Shown here piece after piece: positions 32,054-41,898 of a stretch of 43,297 bases of DNA (positions are counted from its first letter, which is position 1; each line of letters starts with the position of its first letter). The position numbers and the translations under genes are program-made. Origin of the DNA: Symbiodinium natans (Eukaryota; Sar; Dinophyceae; Suessiales; Symbiodiniaceae); contig CAJNDS010000299.1 in assembly GCA_905221605.1 (NCBI GenBank), forward strand, positions 64,001 to 107,297, in the 5' to 3' direction. The notes under the pieces were generated by a model. The model did not search any database. It saw nothing but the letters and a program-made list of their open reading frames with translations, and was not told the DNA's origin.

Positions 32054-32131
32054 ACGGTGGGGGCGGGCGGCCTGAAGCTTCCTGGGCACGGCTGCGGCCT
32101 TCAGCCTGGTCACGGCCTCCGGGGATCGCTA

Positions 32132-32243
32132 TTGTGGGGACCAAACGAACCCTAAAATTGGGGTCATATACCCATTACTACTATAAATTCCTATTCAGGA
32201 ATATGAACCATAAACCCTTTTAGGGTTCATTTCGTCCCCAAGG
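32132..32243. mobile_element. Family A element 5
   Basis: GGGGACCAAACGAACCCTAA at the left and TTTTAGGGTTCATTTCGTCC then CCAAGG at the right. The interior is in the opposite orientation relative to copy 2 (CATATACCCATTACTACTAT, then GAATATGAACCATAAACC). ATTGTGGGG recurs just outside the right end and overlaps the left end, so it may be a target duplication or part of the repeat. Confidence 0.65.
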
Positions 32244-32315
32244 ATTGTGGGGGGTCTGACATGCTCTGGGGCCCTTAATGGGTTTGGGGTTTGGGGTTTG
32301 GGGTTTAAGGTTTGG

Positions 32316-32418
32316 GGTTGTCTTAAGCCCCCTTATACTAACAGTCCTTAAATGGGACTATAGTACCCCCGATTATGATCCCTATTAAGGATCGCTCGTA
32401 TAAGGGGGAACATCTCAA
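32316..32418. mobile_element. Family E MITE-like element
   Basis: Left GGTTGTCTTAAGCCCCCTTA then TACTAACAGTCCTT; right CGTATAAGGGGGAACATCTC then AAGG; middle GGGACTATAGTACCCCC. It directly follows a run of GGTTTGGG repeats. Confidence 0.6.
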
Positions 32419-33015
32419 GGCAGGGACATGGTCTGGGATTCGGCTTCTGAGGGCGCTCGGAGTAACTGTGAGCGGAATCGCTTTCTTCAAGCAGCCCTTC
32501 ACGTCATGGGCGTCGTTCGACAGTATAGTCTCCCCTCATTGGTAACTTTCATCAGAGAGGCTCTTGAAAGCAGCCCCCACCCCGAAGCAAACCGTATTGA
32601 TGTAATCCTGGTCACGTGTCCGTATTAACGGATAGAGCCCCCAAGAGTCAACAGGATTCATAATTGCCTACTAAAGTGAGCAGAAGATTTCCCATAAAGA
32701 CCACACCCTGTGAACTTTGTCTGTGCTCTCATCCCGGCCTGACATTCTCTTATCTCTCGCTCGACCGTCCCCAACAGCCACAGAAGGTACATTGCCAGTA
32801 CATCTAGGTCCTCAACATCGGTCAAGAACCCACGAAAAAGGCAGCGCTGCACTTCACAAGTAGCATGGCGCAGGGGAGCGAGGGGGGAGCGCGACTTGAA
32901 GTCAAATGCGACGTGTCGCCAAAGTAGCCGGGAGTTTTAGGGTTGATCTCGCGCCGAATTCAGAGAGCCCAACCAGACGCCCAGAATTGCGGAATGTGCC
33001 TGTTGTGTTGTTCAA

Positions 33016-33074
33016 GGTTTATAGGGTTTAGGGTTTAGGGTTTGGGGTTTAGGGTCTAGGGTCTAGGGTTTAGG
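33016..33074 (+). repeat. Interstitial TTTAGGG tract
   Basis: Seven or eight units including TTTGGGG and TCTAGGG variants. Confidence 0.85.
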
Positions 33075-33795
33075 TTCATAACCAGACCATAGCCAGACCC
33101 TGTACAGTATTTCTACAGGAGAAAGTGTAAATACTCCGTCCTCCTTTAGGAGATATATCGGCTGGCATGTAGGGAAGCCTTTAATACCCTAAACAATGTT
33201 GAACTTGGGCGTTCGCCTTCTTTGCGTCGCGATCAGCGCGTAGGTCCCGCAAGGTGCCCTCAAGGAGCTTCGCAGGGGTTTTGGGTTTATAGGCCGGGGG
33301 GGGGGGGGGGGGGTCCGACAATTGGGGTACCCTTTGATGGGGATAGGGTTTGTGGAGGGGTATCCTTTCCGGGGATTATAATGCGGCTTGCAGTACTTAC
33401 GAGGACCCTAGAGTAAACTAGGAATACAGAGGGCAGCCTATGCCCGCAGAAGGGCCCACTCTGGGTGCTAGTGTAATTACTAGTGTATCTTCACCTCAGT
33501 GCAGGAGGGACCTCGTGGGTTCAACCCGAAACCTCAAGCCGAAACCACGAAAAGAGGTTCAGCATGTGGGATATAGGGTTCCAGCTCAGCTCCTGACCCA
33601 AGGCTATTTTTCCAGAAGCCACTTGGAAGCCCAAAACCCGAAACCCTAGAAACATTTGTACTGGGGCGCCTTCAAACACAATGCCAAAACCCCTAAACCC
33701 TAGAGCCCAAACCCTAAACCCTATAGATTAGGACGCATCATCTGTTTCGCAGCTTCCCTGCACATCCCGGCACCGCCCAATGAGGAGTGTGGGAT

Positions 33796-33908
33796 CCTTG
33801 GGCACCAAGTGAACCCTAAAATTGGGATCGACTATACCCTATTCCATTACGTGCCCTATTGAGGTCCATGAGCCATAAACACTTTTAGGGTTCATGTCGT
33901 CCCCAGGG
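33796..33908. mobile_element. Family A element 6
   Basis: CCTTGGGCACCAAGTGAACC then CTAAAATTGGGATC at the left, CTTTTAGGGTTCATGTCGTC then CCCAGGG at the right. The interior is diverged. It ends 213 nt past the MIP stop codon. Confidence 0.6.
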
Positions 33909-34120
33909 ATGGCTTCCCGCACGACTTGAACCAGGGCACTTGCCTGGCTCCAGCTAGATTCAGCTATAGATGTAAATTCGGCAACACATACGATTTCAGA
34001 CATTCCTCAAAAACTCCACCGCTTTTGGGCAAGAGGAACAAGAAAACTGAGAGCACCGCCTCAGAATTTCGCCGGCCGTTCGCCACTCCGGCAAGTTGGG
34101 TAACTTCTTTGGTCCCGCTT

Positions 34121-35104
34121 TCACGCGAGGTCTTGTGCCTGGCTGTCAGCCGCCACAAGCTTGCGGATGCCAAAGCAGCGCTCCACGTCGAAGATCTTGG
34201 ACTTTGGCACGTCCGATCCCTCGCTGGCGTAGAACTCGGCGAACTGCTGCTTAAAGTCGTTGATGTTCTCGCGCCCGGTCTTCTGAAGACGGCTGGGAGG
34301 CGAGCCCGTGATCCAGAGGTAGACAGCTTCTGGCCAGGAGAGGCTCAAAGCGCGCTTGGCTACCCAGGGGTTAAGGGGGCCAAGGCCCGAGACGAATGCG
34401 AAGACGGACATCGCCAGCATCGCTGCCACAAACTGCCCTCCAATGTAGAGGCCTGCCACGTCGTTGCCACAGTGGAAGATGACCATTGGGCCCAGAACGC
34501 GGGCGGGGTTCAAGGCGGCGCCGGTGTATTGACCGCCAGACCCCGCGCATGCGAGCAGCGCCAGGCCCACGGCGAAAGGCGTGTGGCTGCCGTGACCTGG
34601 CTTTGCCACACCGCAGGCGTAGACGCAAGAAATCAGGGTGAAGGTCATGACGCACTCCCAGCCGAAGACTTGCTCGTCGGTCAGGTCCTTGTGGATCGTG
34701 GTACGGTCGAAGCATCCTGGGCCGGTGGCTCCACTGTGGATGAGGTCACCCGCACCAGGCACCAGTCCAGCCGAGACCCAGGCCCCGACGATGGCGCCAA
34801 TGATCTGGAGGGCAATGTAGACCAGCGTGTGGATGAGGGGATAGAAGCCGCAGACGGCGGTGCTGAAGCTCACGGCAGGGTTCAGGTGACCGCCGCTGAT
34901 GTTGGCAGCAACATAGATCCAGACGGCCAGCGCGAAGCCGTTCACGAAGGGTGCAAACTTCGGAGCTGACGTGCCACCAAGGATCTGGAAGAACATCACG
35001 CCCACAAACTCCACTGCCAGGGAGACGGCAAACTGGCGGGAGAACACCGACTTATAGTTGGCGAAGACGCTGTCCTTGTCCACGGTGTCGCTGCCGGATC
35101 CCAT
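34121..35104 (-). CDS. Aquaporin-type major intrinsic protein (MIP)
   Basis: Membrane channel for water and/or small neutral solutes, 327 residues, intact in one exon. The first half-helix motif GGHLNPAVSF places NPA at 75-77 and the second, TGAALNPARVLGP, at 199-201 with the selectivity Arg at 202. Six hydrophobic segments surround them (about 26-44, 56-68, 93-115, 150-166, 176-187, 218-236). By alignment to AQP1 numbering, the position normally His in water-selective pores is Ala187 and the LE1 Cys position is Ala196, so the aromatic/Arg filter looks wider than in orthodox aquaporins. Lack of Asp after NPAR argues against a classic glycerol facilitator. The cytosolic C-terminus is about 85 residues, long for the family. 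The start context GTCGCCATGG is good and the N-terminus is family-like. MIP identity is very secure; substrate is not. Confidence 0.95.
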   Translation of the reverse strand: MGSGSDTVDKDSVFANYKSVFSRQFAVSLAVEFVGVMFFQILGGTSAPKFAPFVNGFALAVWIYVAANISGGHLNPAVSFSTAVCGFYPLIHTLVYIALQIIGAIVGAWVSAGLVPGAGDLIHSGATGPGCFDRTTIHKDLTDEQVFGWECVMTFTLISCVYACGVAKPGHGSHTPFAVGLALLACAGSGGQYTGAALNPARVLGPMVIFHCGNDVAGLYIGGQFVAAMLAMSVFAFVSGLGPLNPWVAKRALSLSWPEAVYLWITGSPPSRLQKTGRENINDFKQQFAEFYASEGSDVPKSKIFDVERCFGIRKLVAADSQAQDLA

Positions 35105-35125
35105 GGCGACTGGCAGAAGAGTCTG
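35105..35125 (-). promoter_or_regulatory. Possible spliced-leader acceptor sites for the MIP gene
   Basis: Dinoflagellate nuclear mRNAs receive a 22-nt spliced leader at an AG just upstream of the start codon. On the minus strand two AG dinucleotides stand 5 and 18 nt before the MIP ATG (AG at 35111-35110 in CTGCCAG and at 35124-35123 in CCACAG), the latter with a short pyrimidine-rich run after it. Either would give a very short 5' leader. No TATA box is seen. Confidence 0.3.
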
Positions 35126-35649
35126 TGGTGGGCTTATAAGGCGCGATGACTGCGCGATGCGAGCTACAGGCGTGTGTTACCCTGGAGCCGTGACCAAGCG
35201 TCAGCACCCGAGTGGTCGAATAAGCCTTGCGTTGACCCATTCCCATTATTTGAGCAATCTTTTGGAGGCTGCCCTAAAATACAGGCCCATTCAGGAGCTC
35301 TCTCATATTTTTCTGGTTCCGTGTATTGTCGTGTAGGGCCATACCTTTAAGATCAAGCACTGTGTACGCACCGCGGCCCAAACCTCCACAAACATGACGT
35401 GGAACACGGAAACCAACTCGACTCAACTTTGTCAGAGCTTAAAGACACTTCGGACCCAACGCGAAAGATCCCGAACCCTGACAAAGGAGCTTGAAATCCG
35501 TCGTTAAGGCCACGGCTGTGAGGAAGCGTCGAAAGGCTGCAAGTTCAAAGGCCGCCGAAGTCGGGGTACCTCCACACGGCACTGCAGCCAATCTAGGGAC
35601 AAAGCTTGTGACAAGATAACCCCATACCTCCTTATAATGCGTGTAGGAA

Positions 35650-35735
35650 CCCTACATACGTAATATAGTCCCCCAAATAGTAGGATTCCTGTAACAAAAG
35701 GGCCCAATAAGGTACCCCCAAATTTCGGGAGACCC
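35650..35735. mobile_element. Family C-like element, inverted and diverged
   Basis: Read on the minus strand it has GGGGGTACCTTATTGGGCCC, then AGGAATCCTAC and TTTGGGGGACTATA, the order seen in the other family C copies. The TTTACGA end is degenerate, so limits are approximate. It lies about 550 nt upstream of the MIP start. Confidence 0.4.
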
Positions 35736-35843
35736 CAAAGGACCTCCAGATCCACCCCCTGCACCCCTAAACCCTAAACCCTCTCTACCTATATATATTT
35801 AAACCTTAGTGGGGTCGTTGACCTTTTTTGCGTTTTCGTGGTT

Positions 35844-35900
35844 CCTAAATCCTAAATCCTAAATCCTAAACCCTAGATCCTAAATCCTAAATCCTAATCT
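35844..35900 (-). repeat. Telomere-like variant array (ATCCTAA)
   Basis: About seven units of AATCCTA with one CCCTAAA-type unit inside. It ends where the GC-rich hairpin array starts. Confidence 0.85.
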
Positions 35901-35908
35901 AATATGGG

Positions 35909-36178
35909 CTGTCCCGGGGCCCCCCGGGACGGGTTGTCCCGAAGCCCCCCGGGACAGGTTGTTTTGGGGGACTGTCCCGGGGCCCCCCCGGGACAGGTTG
36001 TCCGGGGCCCCCCCGGGACGGGTTGTGTCGGGGCCGCCCCGGGACAGGTTGTCCTTGGAATGTCCCGAACGGGTTGTCCTGGGGCCCGGGACAGGTTGTC
36101 CTTGGGGTGTCTTGAACGGGTTGTCCCGGGCTCCCCCGGAACAGGTTGTCCTGGGGGTGTCCCGGGGCGTCCCGGGTC
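35909..36178. repeat. GC-rich tandem array of hairpin units
   Basis: About eleven imperfect units of about 25 nt built on CCCCGGGACAGGTTGTCCCG. Each good unit contains the perfect stem GGGACA-GGT-TGTCCC, and unit junctions contain a palindromic GGGGCCCC. Several frames on both strands stay open through the array (Pro/Gly-rich), a by-product of the repeat rather than evidence of a gene. Confidence 0.92.
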
Positions 36179-36234
36179 CCTCCCGAAACAAATGTCTCCT
36201 GGGGGTGTTCCGGCGAGCCCCCCAAACACCCGGC

Positions 36235-36590
36235 TTTTTACAGCCTTTTTAGGCTTTTTCAAGCTGGGGCTGTGGTGATGTTTTGGGTAAAATGGAGGGC
36301 TACCGTCGATTCCGGTACTAACAAACAGCATTTTTTCATTGCGGGAGCAGGCAAATACCAGGCTTCCTTTTGGGGAGCTTTTTGAAGCATTTTGGGGTTT
36401 CTTCAAGCTATTTGGGGCTGTGGTGGTTCTTTGGGGAGGGGTCCCGAAACCGTCGATTTCGGTACTAAAAATCAGGTTTTTCATTGCGGGAGCAGGCAAA
36501 TACCAGGCTCCCCCGCTTTGGGTTTTTTGGAGGCTTTTTGTGGTTTTGTAAAGCTATTTGGGGCTGCGGTGGTGCTTTATGATGCCTGTA
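36235..36590. repeat. Tandem repeat of about 146 nt, 2.4 units
   Basis: GCGGGAGCAGGCAAATACCA recurs at 36341 and 36486, and the GGGGCTGTGGTG box near 36265, 36413 and 36559. Units also share ACCGTCGAT and CGGTACTAA boxes. No ORF is supported. Confidence 0.85.
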
Positions 36591-36893
36591 GGACTTAGGA
36601 TTTAGGGTTCAGGGCCCTCTCTGGGCTTTTAAGATTTAGGATTTGGAATTCGGGGGGCCCTCTCTGCAGCGTTTAAGACTTAGGCGTTAGGGTTTTGGGG
36701 GCCCTTCTGGGGCGTTTAATTAGGATTTAGGATTCAGGGGCCTCTCTGGAGCTTTCAGGATTTCGGATTTAGGGTTCAGGGGACTTAAGGCAGTAAGAAT
36801 TGAAATGGTAGATAAGGTTGCCAAATGAAAGGGATTCTAGGTGGGTGGGGTGATGCCAAACACCCTTAGTGAATGCTTGGATCAGAGATGCTG

Positions 36894-36933
36894 AACCCTA
36901 AACCCTAAACCCTAAACCCTAAACCCTAAACCC
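36894..36933 (-). repeat. Interstitial CCCTAAA tract
   Basis: Five to six pure units. Confidence 0.9.
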
Positions 36934-37040
36934 GGCAGGTCACTCTGCTTCAAAGAGCTGCTCGGTGAGGACATCAGCAGGGGCTTCACCGACTCCCAGC
37001 CTTCGAATCTGAAGGCAAGCGGACTTTGGGGCTCCGAAGA

Positions 37041-37125
37041 GGGTATAGGGTTTAGGGTTATAGGGTTATAGGGTTATAGGGTTATAGGGTTATAGGGTTA
37101 TAGGGTTATAGGGTTATAGGGTGGT
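37041..37125 (+). repeat. Octamer telomere-like variant array (TTATAGGG)
   Basis: Nine to ten units of the 8-nt variant TTATAGGG next to one TTTAGGG. A uniform octamer block again implies local expansion of a variant unit. Confidence 0.92.
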
Positions 37126-37393
37126 TTAGGGGGGGATGAAGGTGGTAGCCTTAGGCTCCTTTTAAATCATGTGCAGCTTGAGAGCTGTGACGGTTACCAG
37201 GATCCGGCCTGCTTCGTCAACTTGCGGAAGTATAGCAGTACCCATAACACATCTCTGGGGAGCTCTTCCTTCATGCCACTACCTACAGTGATTGCTAGAG
37301 GCCCGCCAAGAACCTGAAAAAACCCGACGAGTTGGGAACCGCTGGAAACTAGGTGCATGGTCCAACTAGGGTTTCGGAAAAAAGGCTTCAAAA

Positions 37394-37504
37394 CTTTGAG
37401 AGCCAACTGAACCCTAGAAGGATTTATGGTTCACATACCCCAATAAGGATTATAGCAATATAGGGTATATGGTCCCAATTTTAGGGTTCTTTTGGTTCCC
37501 AAGG
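37394..37504. mobile_element. Family A element 7
   Basis: CTTTGAGAGCCAACTGAACC then CTAGAAGGATTTATGG at the left, TTTTAGGGTTCTTTTGGTTC then CCAAGG at the right, interior ATACCCCAATAAGGATTATA. Close to copies 2 and 4. Confidence 0.7.
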
Positions 37505-37670
37505 AAAGGGGGCAGCTTTGGGGTTCGTAAGGCTGAGGGTCACAGCCGGACACAAACACCAAACTGCCGGGTGTCTCGCATGGAGCCGGCGTCTTCACCT
37601 GCAACAGCTGCAAACCCTTCAAACAAACCTAGCAATGGAGTGAAGCCTCAAACCTTGCAGACTAGCAGTT

Positions 37671-37677
37671 CCCCCCC

Positions 37678-37707
<30 letters not shown>
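37671..37707 (+). repeat. Poly-C tract
   Basis: 37 nt, all C except one G. Shorter G or C homopolymers occur at 3138-3152, 7421-7437, 9302-9316, 18270-18286, 33296-33313 and 43136-43154; true lengths are prone to sequencing error. Confidence 0.9.
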
Positions 37708-37710
<3 letters not shown>

Positions 37711-39244
37711 TTGCATCGCACAAAACTCAATAAATCACCTAGATCATCCCCCTATACAAGTATGAGTCACCCTACTAGGCGCCAACTCGATATTCAAGGC
37801 CTCCGTTTTTGCCCCGCCAAGCGAGCAGATCGAGCAGATAGTTGGGGAGGCGTCGCCCTCATCCCTAGCTCTACAATAACAATACACGACTGCCTTCAAT
37901 ACCAGTGAAACACTACTAGTAATTTCAAATAACTACTGACGACGACGATGATCGCAACCCCCGCTAAAAAAAAACTACAGGTACATAACAGGTTGCCCTG
38001 AAGCCCTGTGAACCCTGCAAAACCCCAACAACATCCGAACACTCAACGCTGAACCCACTCCTGGAAGAAGGGTAAACCAAACTCCGGTCCTCCTGCTTGG
38101 CACTGGGTTTTGCAGCAAACCTGCTGGGTGTCAGAGTCACGCATGGTAGGAGTCTGTGGGGGTTCAGGGGCGTTCTGGTTTCTCAAGCTGCCCCGCAGAC
38201 CTGGCTGGGATCAACTTCCTTTGCTAGAAAAGTTCAGAAGGTACTCTGAAACTGTGACCAACTCGGACCATGCTTGAAGCAGTGCGTTCACGGATAAAGG
38301 GTGGCAGCAAAGTATACCCTGACAGGCGGCCGGCAATTCTGCTGAGCGGTTCATCAACCGAACCAACACCGAAAGGAAGCCCCGAATCTGGGCCAGTGTG
38401 TGCGTGTACCTGGCACTGCACTGCGAATTTTGGTTCTGGCATGTAAGGCCAAAAGTTTCAGCCTTCAGAGGCCCACGCTTGTGAGGGTTCTTGACTTTCA
38501 TGCCACCGCGCGCGCCTCGCCGGCTCCCACGCCGCTGCTCGCAGCTCCAGCAGATCCTTCAACCTCACTGGGCTTCTCAATCAAGAGGAGAAAGAAGAGG
38601 GAATATGGGGATTTAGAGATCACTTAGCAGACTTAGCACTTTTCCTGTAGGTTCGGAGGTACGGGTAAGGTAGAGTAGGTAGTAGATGCATCCTCTCTCG
38701 TGTCTCAATGTGTCAGTTGTGGGGGAAGGAGTGCAACCCCAAAAAAAAACAGAAAAGCTGTGAGGTGGTGCCTCCCTAGGGGTGGGATGCTCCAGGAACC
38801 CTGCTGTCATGGTGTCGCATTGATATTCATCATGCGGGTAACGCCTTTTGAGTTAAACTACGCGTCCTGCCAGCCTCAGGCTCACACAGAAAGCGAAGGC
38901 GGAGGGGCAAGCAGCCACTCGTTGACAGCTCCTGTCGCTGAGGGGTAGCAACCACTCCAGAAACCACACTGAGCCCCCCATAAGCCCTCTAAAGCTCCCG
39001 ATAAACCACTTAACCCTAAACCCGAAACTGTGCATCTTGAAGCTTCGTGTGCCTGCATCTCGTCGAAGAGTTTCTGCAATTGTGGCCTTACAGACAGGGA
39101 CTGGCGTATAGAAACGCCTAAAGGCTCAAGAGGCGAAGTATGCAAGACCGCGAGGCCCAAATTAAACACGCACCAACACGGCCGTCTGCACTTGCTCGCT
39201 ATCGGACTTGCAAGGCCCCAGAGACTCCAATTACCCTGAATTAT

Positions 39245-39355
39245 GGAAAATTCCTTAAGCCACATACGGAACCCTATAATAGCTTAAGTTAAGGAATATT
39301 CCTAAAACCATATACGGAACCCGACTAGAATTTAAGGAACATCCCTTAAATTAAG
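39245..39355. repeat. Short duplicated AT-rich segment
   Basis: GGAAAATTCCTTAAGCCACA then TACGGAACCC is followed about 48 nt later by GGAATATTCCTAAAACCATA then TACGGAACCC, with CTTAAGTTAAGG-type inverted pieces. Possibly a degraded inverted-repeat element. Confidence 0.6.
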
Positions 39356-39520
39356 GGGGGGTTAGAGCCCATGGGGCTTCCGAAGGGGTCCTCTGAGAGT
39401 GAAACCGGAGCTCCCAGCTCGCCACATCGAAGGTCTTCCCCGTTGAGCGCAGCAGCGCCACCGCGAACTCAACGAACTGCCAGGTGGCAGTTGAGGCTTT
39501 GAATCCCTCATTTGTGCTCC

Positions 39521-39521
<1 letters not shown>

Positions 39522-39563
<42 letters not shown>
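39522..39563. repeat. (TA)n microsatellite
   Basis: About 40 nt of TA dinucleotides followed by TTTA tetramers and more AT-rich sequence to 39625. Confidence 0.95.
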
Positions 39564-39565
<2 letters not shown>

Positions 39566-39989
39566 TTATTTATATACAGATATGTGAATGTATACAAATA
39601 TAAAGTATGTATATTATCTATATAGCTGACAGCCCGCAGGCAAACAGCAAAACAGCAGTGGGATCTCTGCGGTGAACCTATGAGACTCTGAGAGACATGA
39701 AGGCCCATTCAGGTCGCCTTCTAGACCATCTAGGGTACAAAAAGTAATAAGGATTTTCATCCGCAAGATCTTCAGCTGCCTATACTCTGCCTTCTGGCCT
39801 CCGGATATCTTCGGCGTTCCTGAAGTAGCTGCTGAACACCTGCATGGTCAGTGGCAGTGCATGATTCATCTACGGGGTGAGTTGAGAAAACCAAGATACA
39901 ATCTAGAGACATCCCGGAACCGAAGGATCCGGGGTTCTTGCAAACCTTTAACCCTAAACCGCTACTAAATATGGAGCATTTGTTGTAGC

Positions 39990-40056
39990 ACCTAAACCCT
40001 AAACCCTAAACCCTAAACCCTAAACCCTAAACCCTAAACCCTAAACCCTAAACCCG
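39990..40056 (-). repeat. Interstitial CCCTAAA array
   Basis: Nine pure CCCTAAA units, 70 nt before the tandem array at 40122. Confidence 0.93.
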
Positions 40057-40121
40057 GGGTTTGTTTTGGCAACATGGAGTAAACGCTGTTAACCGGTGTG
40101 AATGCGGTCGGAGAGCCGAAC

Positions 40122-41766
40122 TTCAAAGGGTACCCCTTGCTGGGTTTGGTTACTCTACAAGGGAACCTTGAACCAAAAACAGGGAAAAAGGGCACCACTG
40201 GGCAACCAAGCTAGATGAGTTTGAAGGATGCCAGCCGGCAGGGGACTTATAAGTGCCCTAAGCCCTAAGCCTTATAACCCCTAAACCCCAAACCCTAAAC
40301 TTTATACTCGTAGGTAAAATTATAGTTCGTTTTGAATTGGGGGTATGAGCTCTCAAAGCAATCTGAAGCTGGTGGCGGCCACCGCGGGGTATCTGGCCAT
40401 GACATCTAACAACCTGTCTTTTAGGGTTTAGGGTTTAGGCTTTAATTCAAAAGTTCCAGACATACGGCCGTGACCGCCATAGAAGCCATCTGTGGCTGCT
40501 CCATCAGAGGCTGCCCAGGGCACAAAGCAAAGCCAGGCTGTTAGCAAATGATGTGGCGTTGCGCGTACGTTGGTCGCAAGCTCCTGCCCCTAGCTTCAAG
40601 ATTGGGTGAAACGTTTTTTCGCAGTCTACCTTGGTAGCCCAGTAACCATATCACAATAGTAAGGGTACCCCTTGCTGGGTTTGGTTACTTTACAAGGGAA
40701 CCTTGAACCAAAAACAGGGAAAAAGGGCACCACTGGGCAACCAAGCTAGATGAGTTTGAAGGATGCCAGCCGGCAGGGGACTTATAAGTGCCCTAAGCCC
40801 TAAGCCCTAACCCCTAAACCCCAAACCCTAAACTTTATACTCGTAGGTAAAATTATAGTTCGTTTTGAATTGGGGGTATGAGCTCTCAAAGCAATCTGAA
40901 GCTGGTGGCGGCCACCGCGGGGTATCTGGCCATGACATCTAACAACCTGTCTTTTAGGGTTTAGGCTTTAATTCAAAAGTTCCAGACATACGGCCGTGAC
41001 CGCCATAGAAGCCATCTGTGGCTGCTCCATCAGAGGCTGCCCAGGGCACAAAGCAAAGCCAGGCTGTTAGCAAATGATGTGGCGTTGCGCGTACGTTGGT
41101 CGCAAGCTCCTGCCCCTAGCTTCAAGATTGGGTGAAACGTTTTTTCGCAGTCTACCTTGGTAGCCCAGTAACCATATCACAATAGTAAGGGTACCCCTTG
41201 CTGGGTTTGGTTACTTTACAAGGGAACCTTGAACCAAAAACAGGGAAAAAGGGCACCACTGGGCAACCAAGCTAGATGAGTTTGAAGGATGCCAGCCGGC
41301 AGGGGACTTATAAGTGCCCTAAGCCCTAAGCCCTAACCCCTAAACCCCAAACCCTAAACTTTATACTCGTAGGTAAAATTATAGTTCGTTTTGAATTGGG
41401 GGTATGAGCTCTCAAAGCAATCTGAAGCTGGTGGCGGCCACCGCGGGGTATCTGGCCATGACATCTAACAACCTGTCTTTTAGGGTTTAGGGTTTAGGCT
41501 TTAATTCAAAAGTTCCAGACATACGGCCGTGACCGCCATAGAAGCCATCTGTGGCTGCTCCATCAGAGGGTGCCCAGGGCACAAAGCAAAGCAGGCTGTT
41601 ATTGGGTGAAACGTTTTTTCGCAGTCTACCTTGGTAGCCCAGTAACCATATCACAATAGTAAGGGTGCCCCTTGCTGGGTTTGCAAGGGAACCTTGAACC
41701 AAAAACAGGGAAAAAGGGCACCACTGGGCAACCAAGCTAGATGAGTTTGAAGGATGCCAGCCGGCA
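40122..41766. repeat. Tandem array, three units of about 0.53 kb plus a partial unit
   Basis: Units start at GGGTACCCCTTGCTGGGTTT: 40128, 40663, 41189, and a diverged fourth at 41663 that stops after CCAGCCGGCA. Spacings are 535, 526 and 474 nt; the third unit carries a deletion. Units are nearly identical, differing by a few substitutions and by the number of TTTAGGG or CCCTAA repeats, so amplification is recent. Each unit holds a family B element, short telomere-like tracts in both orientations, and about 250 nt of unique sequence (for example GGTGGCGGCCACCGCGGGGT). No credible gene is present. Confidence 0.92.
40630..40745. mobile_element. Family B element in array unit
   Basis: 116 nt with ends CTTGGTAGCCCAGTAACCAT and CACCACTGGGCAACCAAG, imperfect inverted repeats. 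Closely related copies lie at 40128-40210 (left-truncated), 41156-41271 and 41630-41736. These share boxes in the same order with channel intron 1. Confidence 0.65.
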
Positions 41767-41807
41767 ACCTCCAAACTGGTGGATCCAAGGATGCCAGATT
41801 AATTTCG

Positions 41808-41898
41808 CTTGGGATGTTCCCCCTAATACTAAGAGTCCTGAATGGGGATTATGATTTTAATAGGGGGTACCAGAATCCCTATGAAAGGATCTCCCAAG
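41808..41898. mobile_element. Family E MITE-like element, shorter copy
   Basis: Left CTTGGGATGTTCCCCCTAAT then ACTAAGAGTCCTGAATGGGG; right TATGAAAGGATCTCCCAAG. The middle carries TAATAGGGGGTACC. It sits about 40 nt past the 40-41.8 kb tandem array. Confidence 0.55.

Larger units (their letters stand above)
30932..33795. other. No gene recognised
   Basis: Telomere-like tracts, family A and E elements, G tract at 33296. A minus-strand frame 31815-31624 (63 codons) has no family. Confidence 0.5.

Noticed and set aside
33926-34969. 347-codon plus-strand frame
   Set aside because: It lies antisense to the MIP gene, whose NPA motifs and helices are unmistakable; its own sequence has no family features.
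35880-36499. Pro/Gly-rich collagen-like frames on both strands
   Set aside because: They come from the GC-rich tandem array and are open in several frames at once.
41487-41774. 95-codon minus frame in the tandem array
   Set aside because: It crosses a family B element and repeat junction and is not kept intact in the other units.
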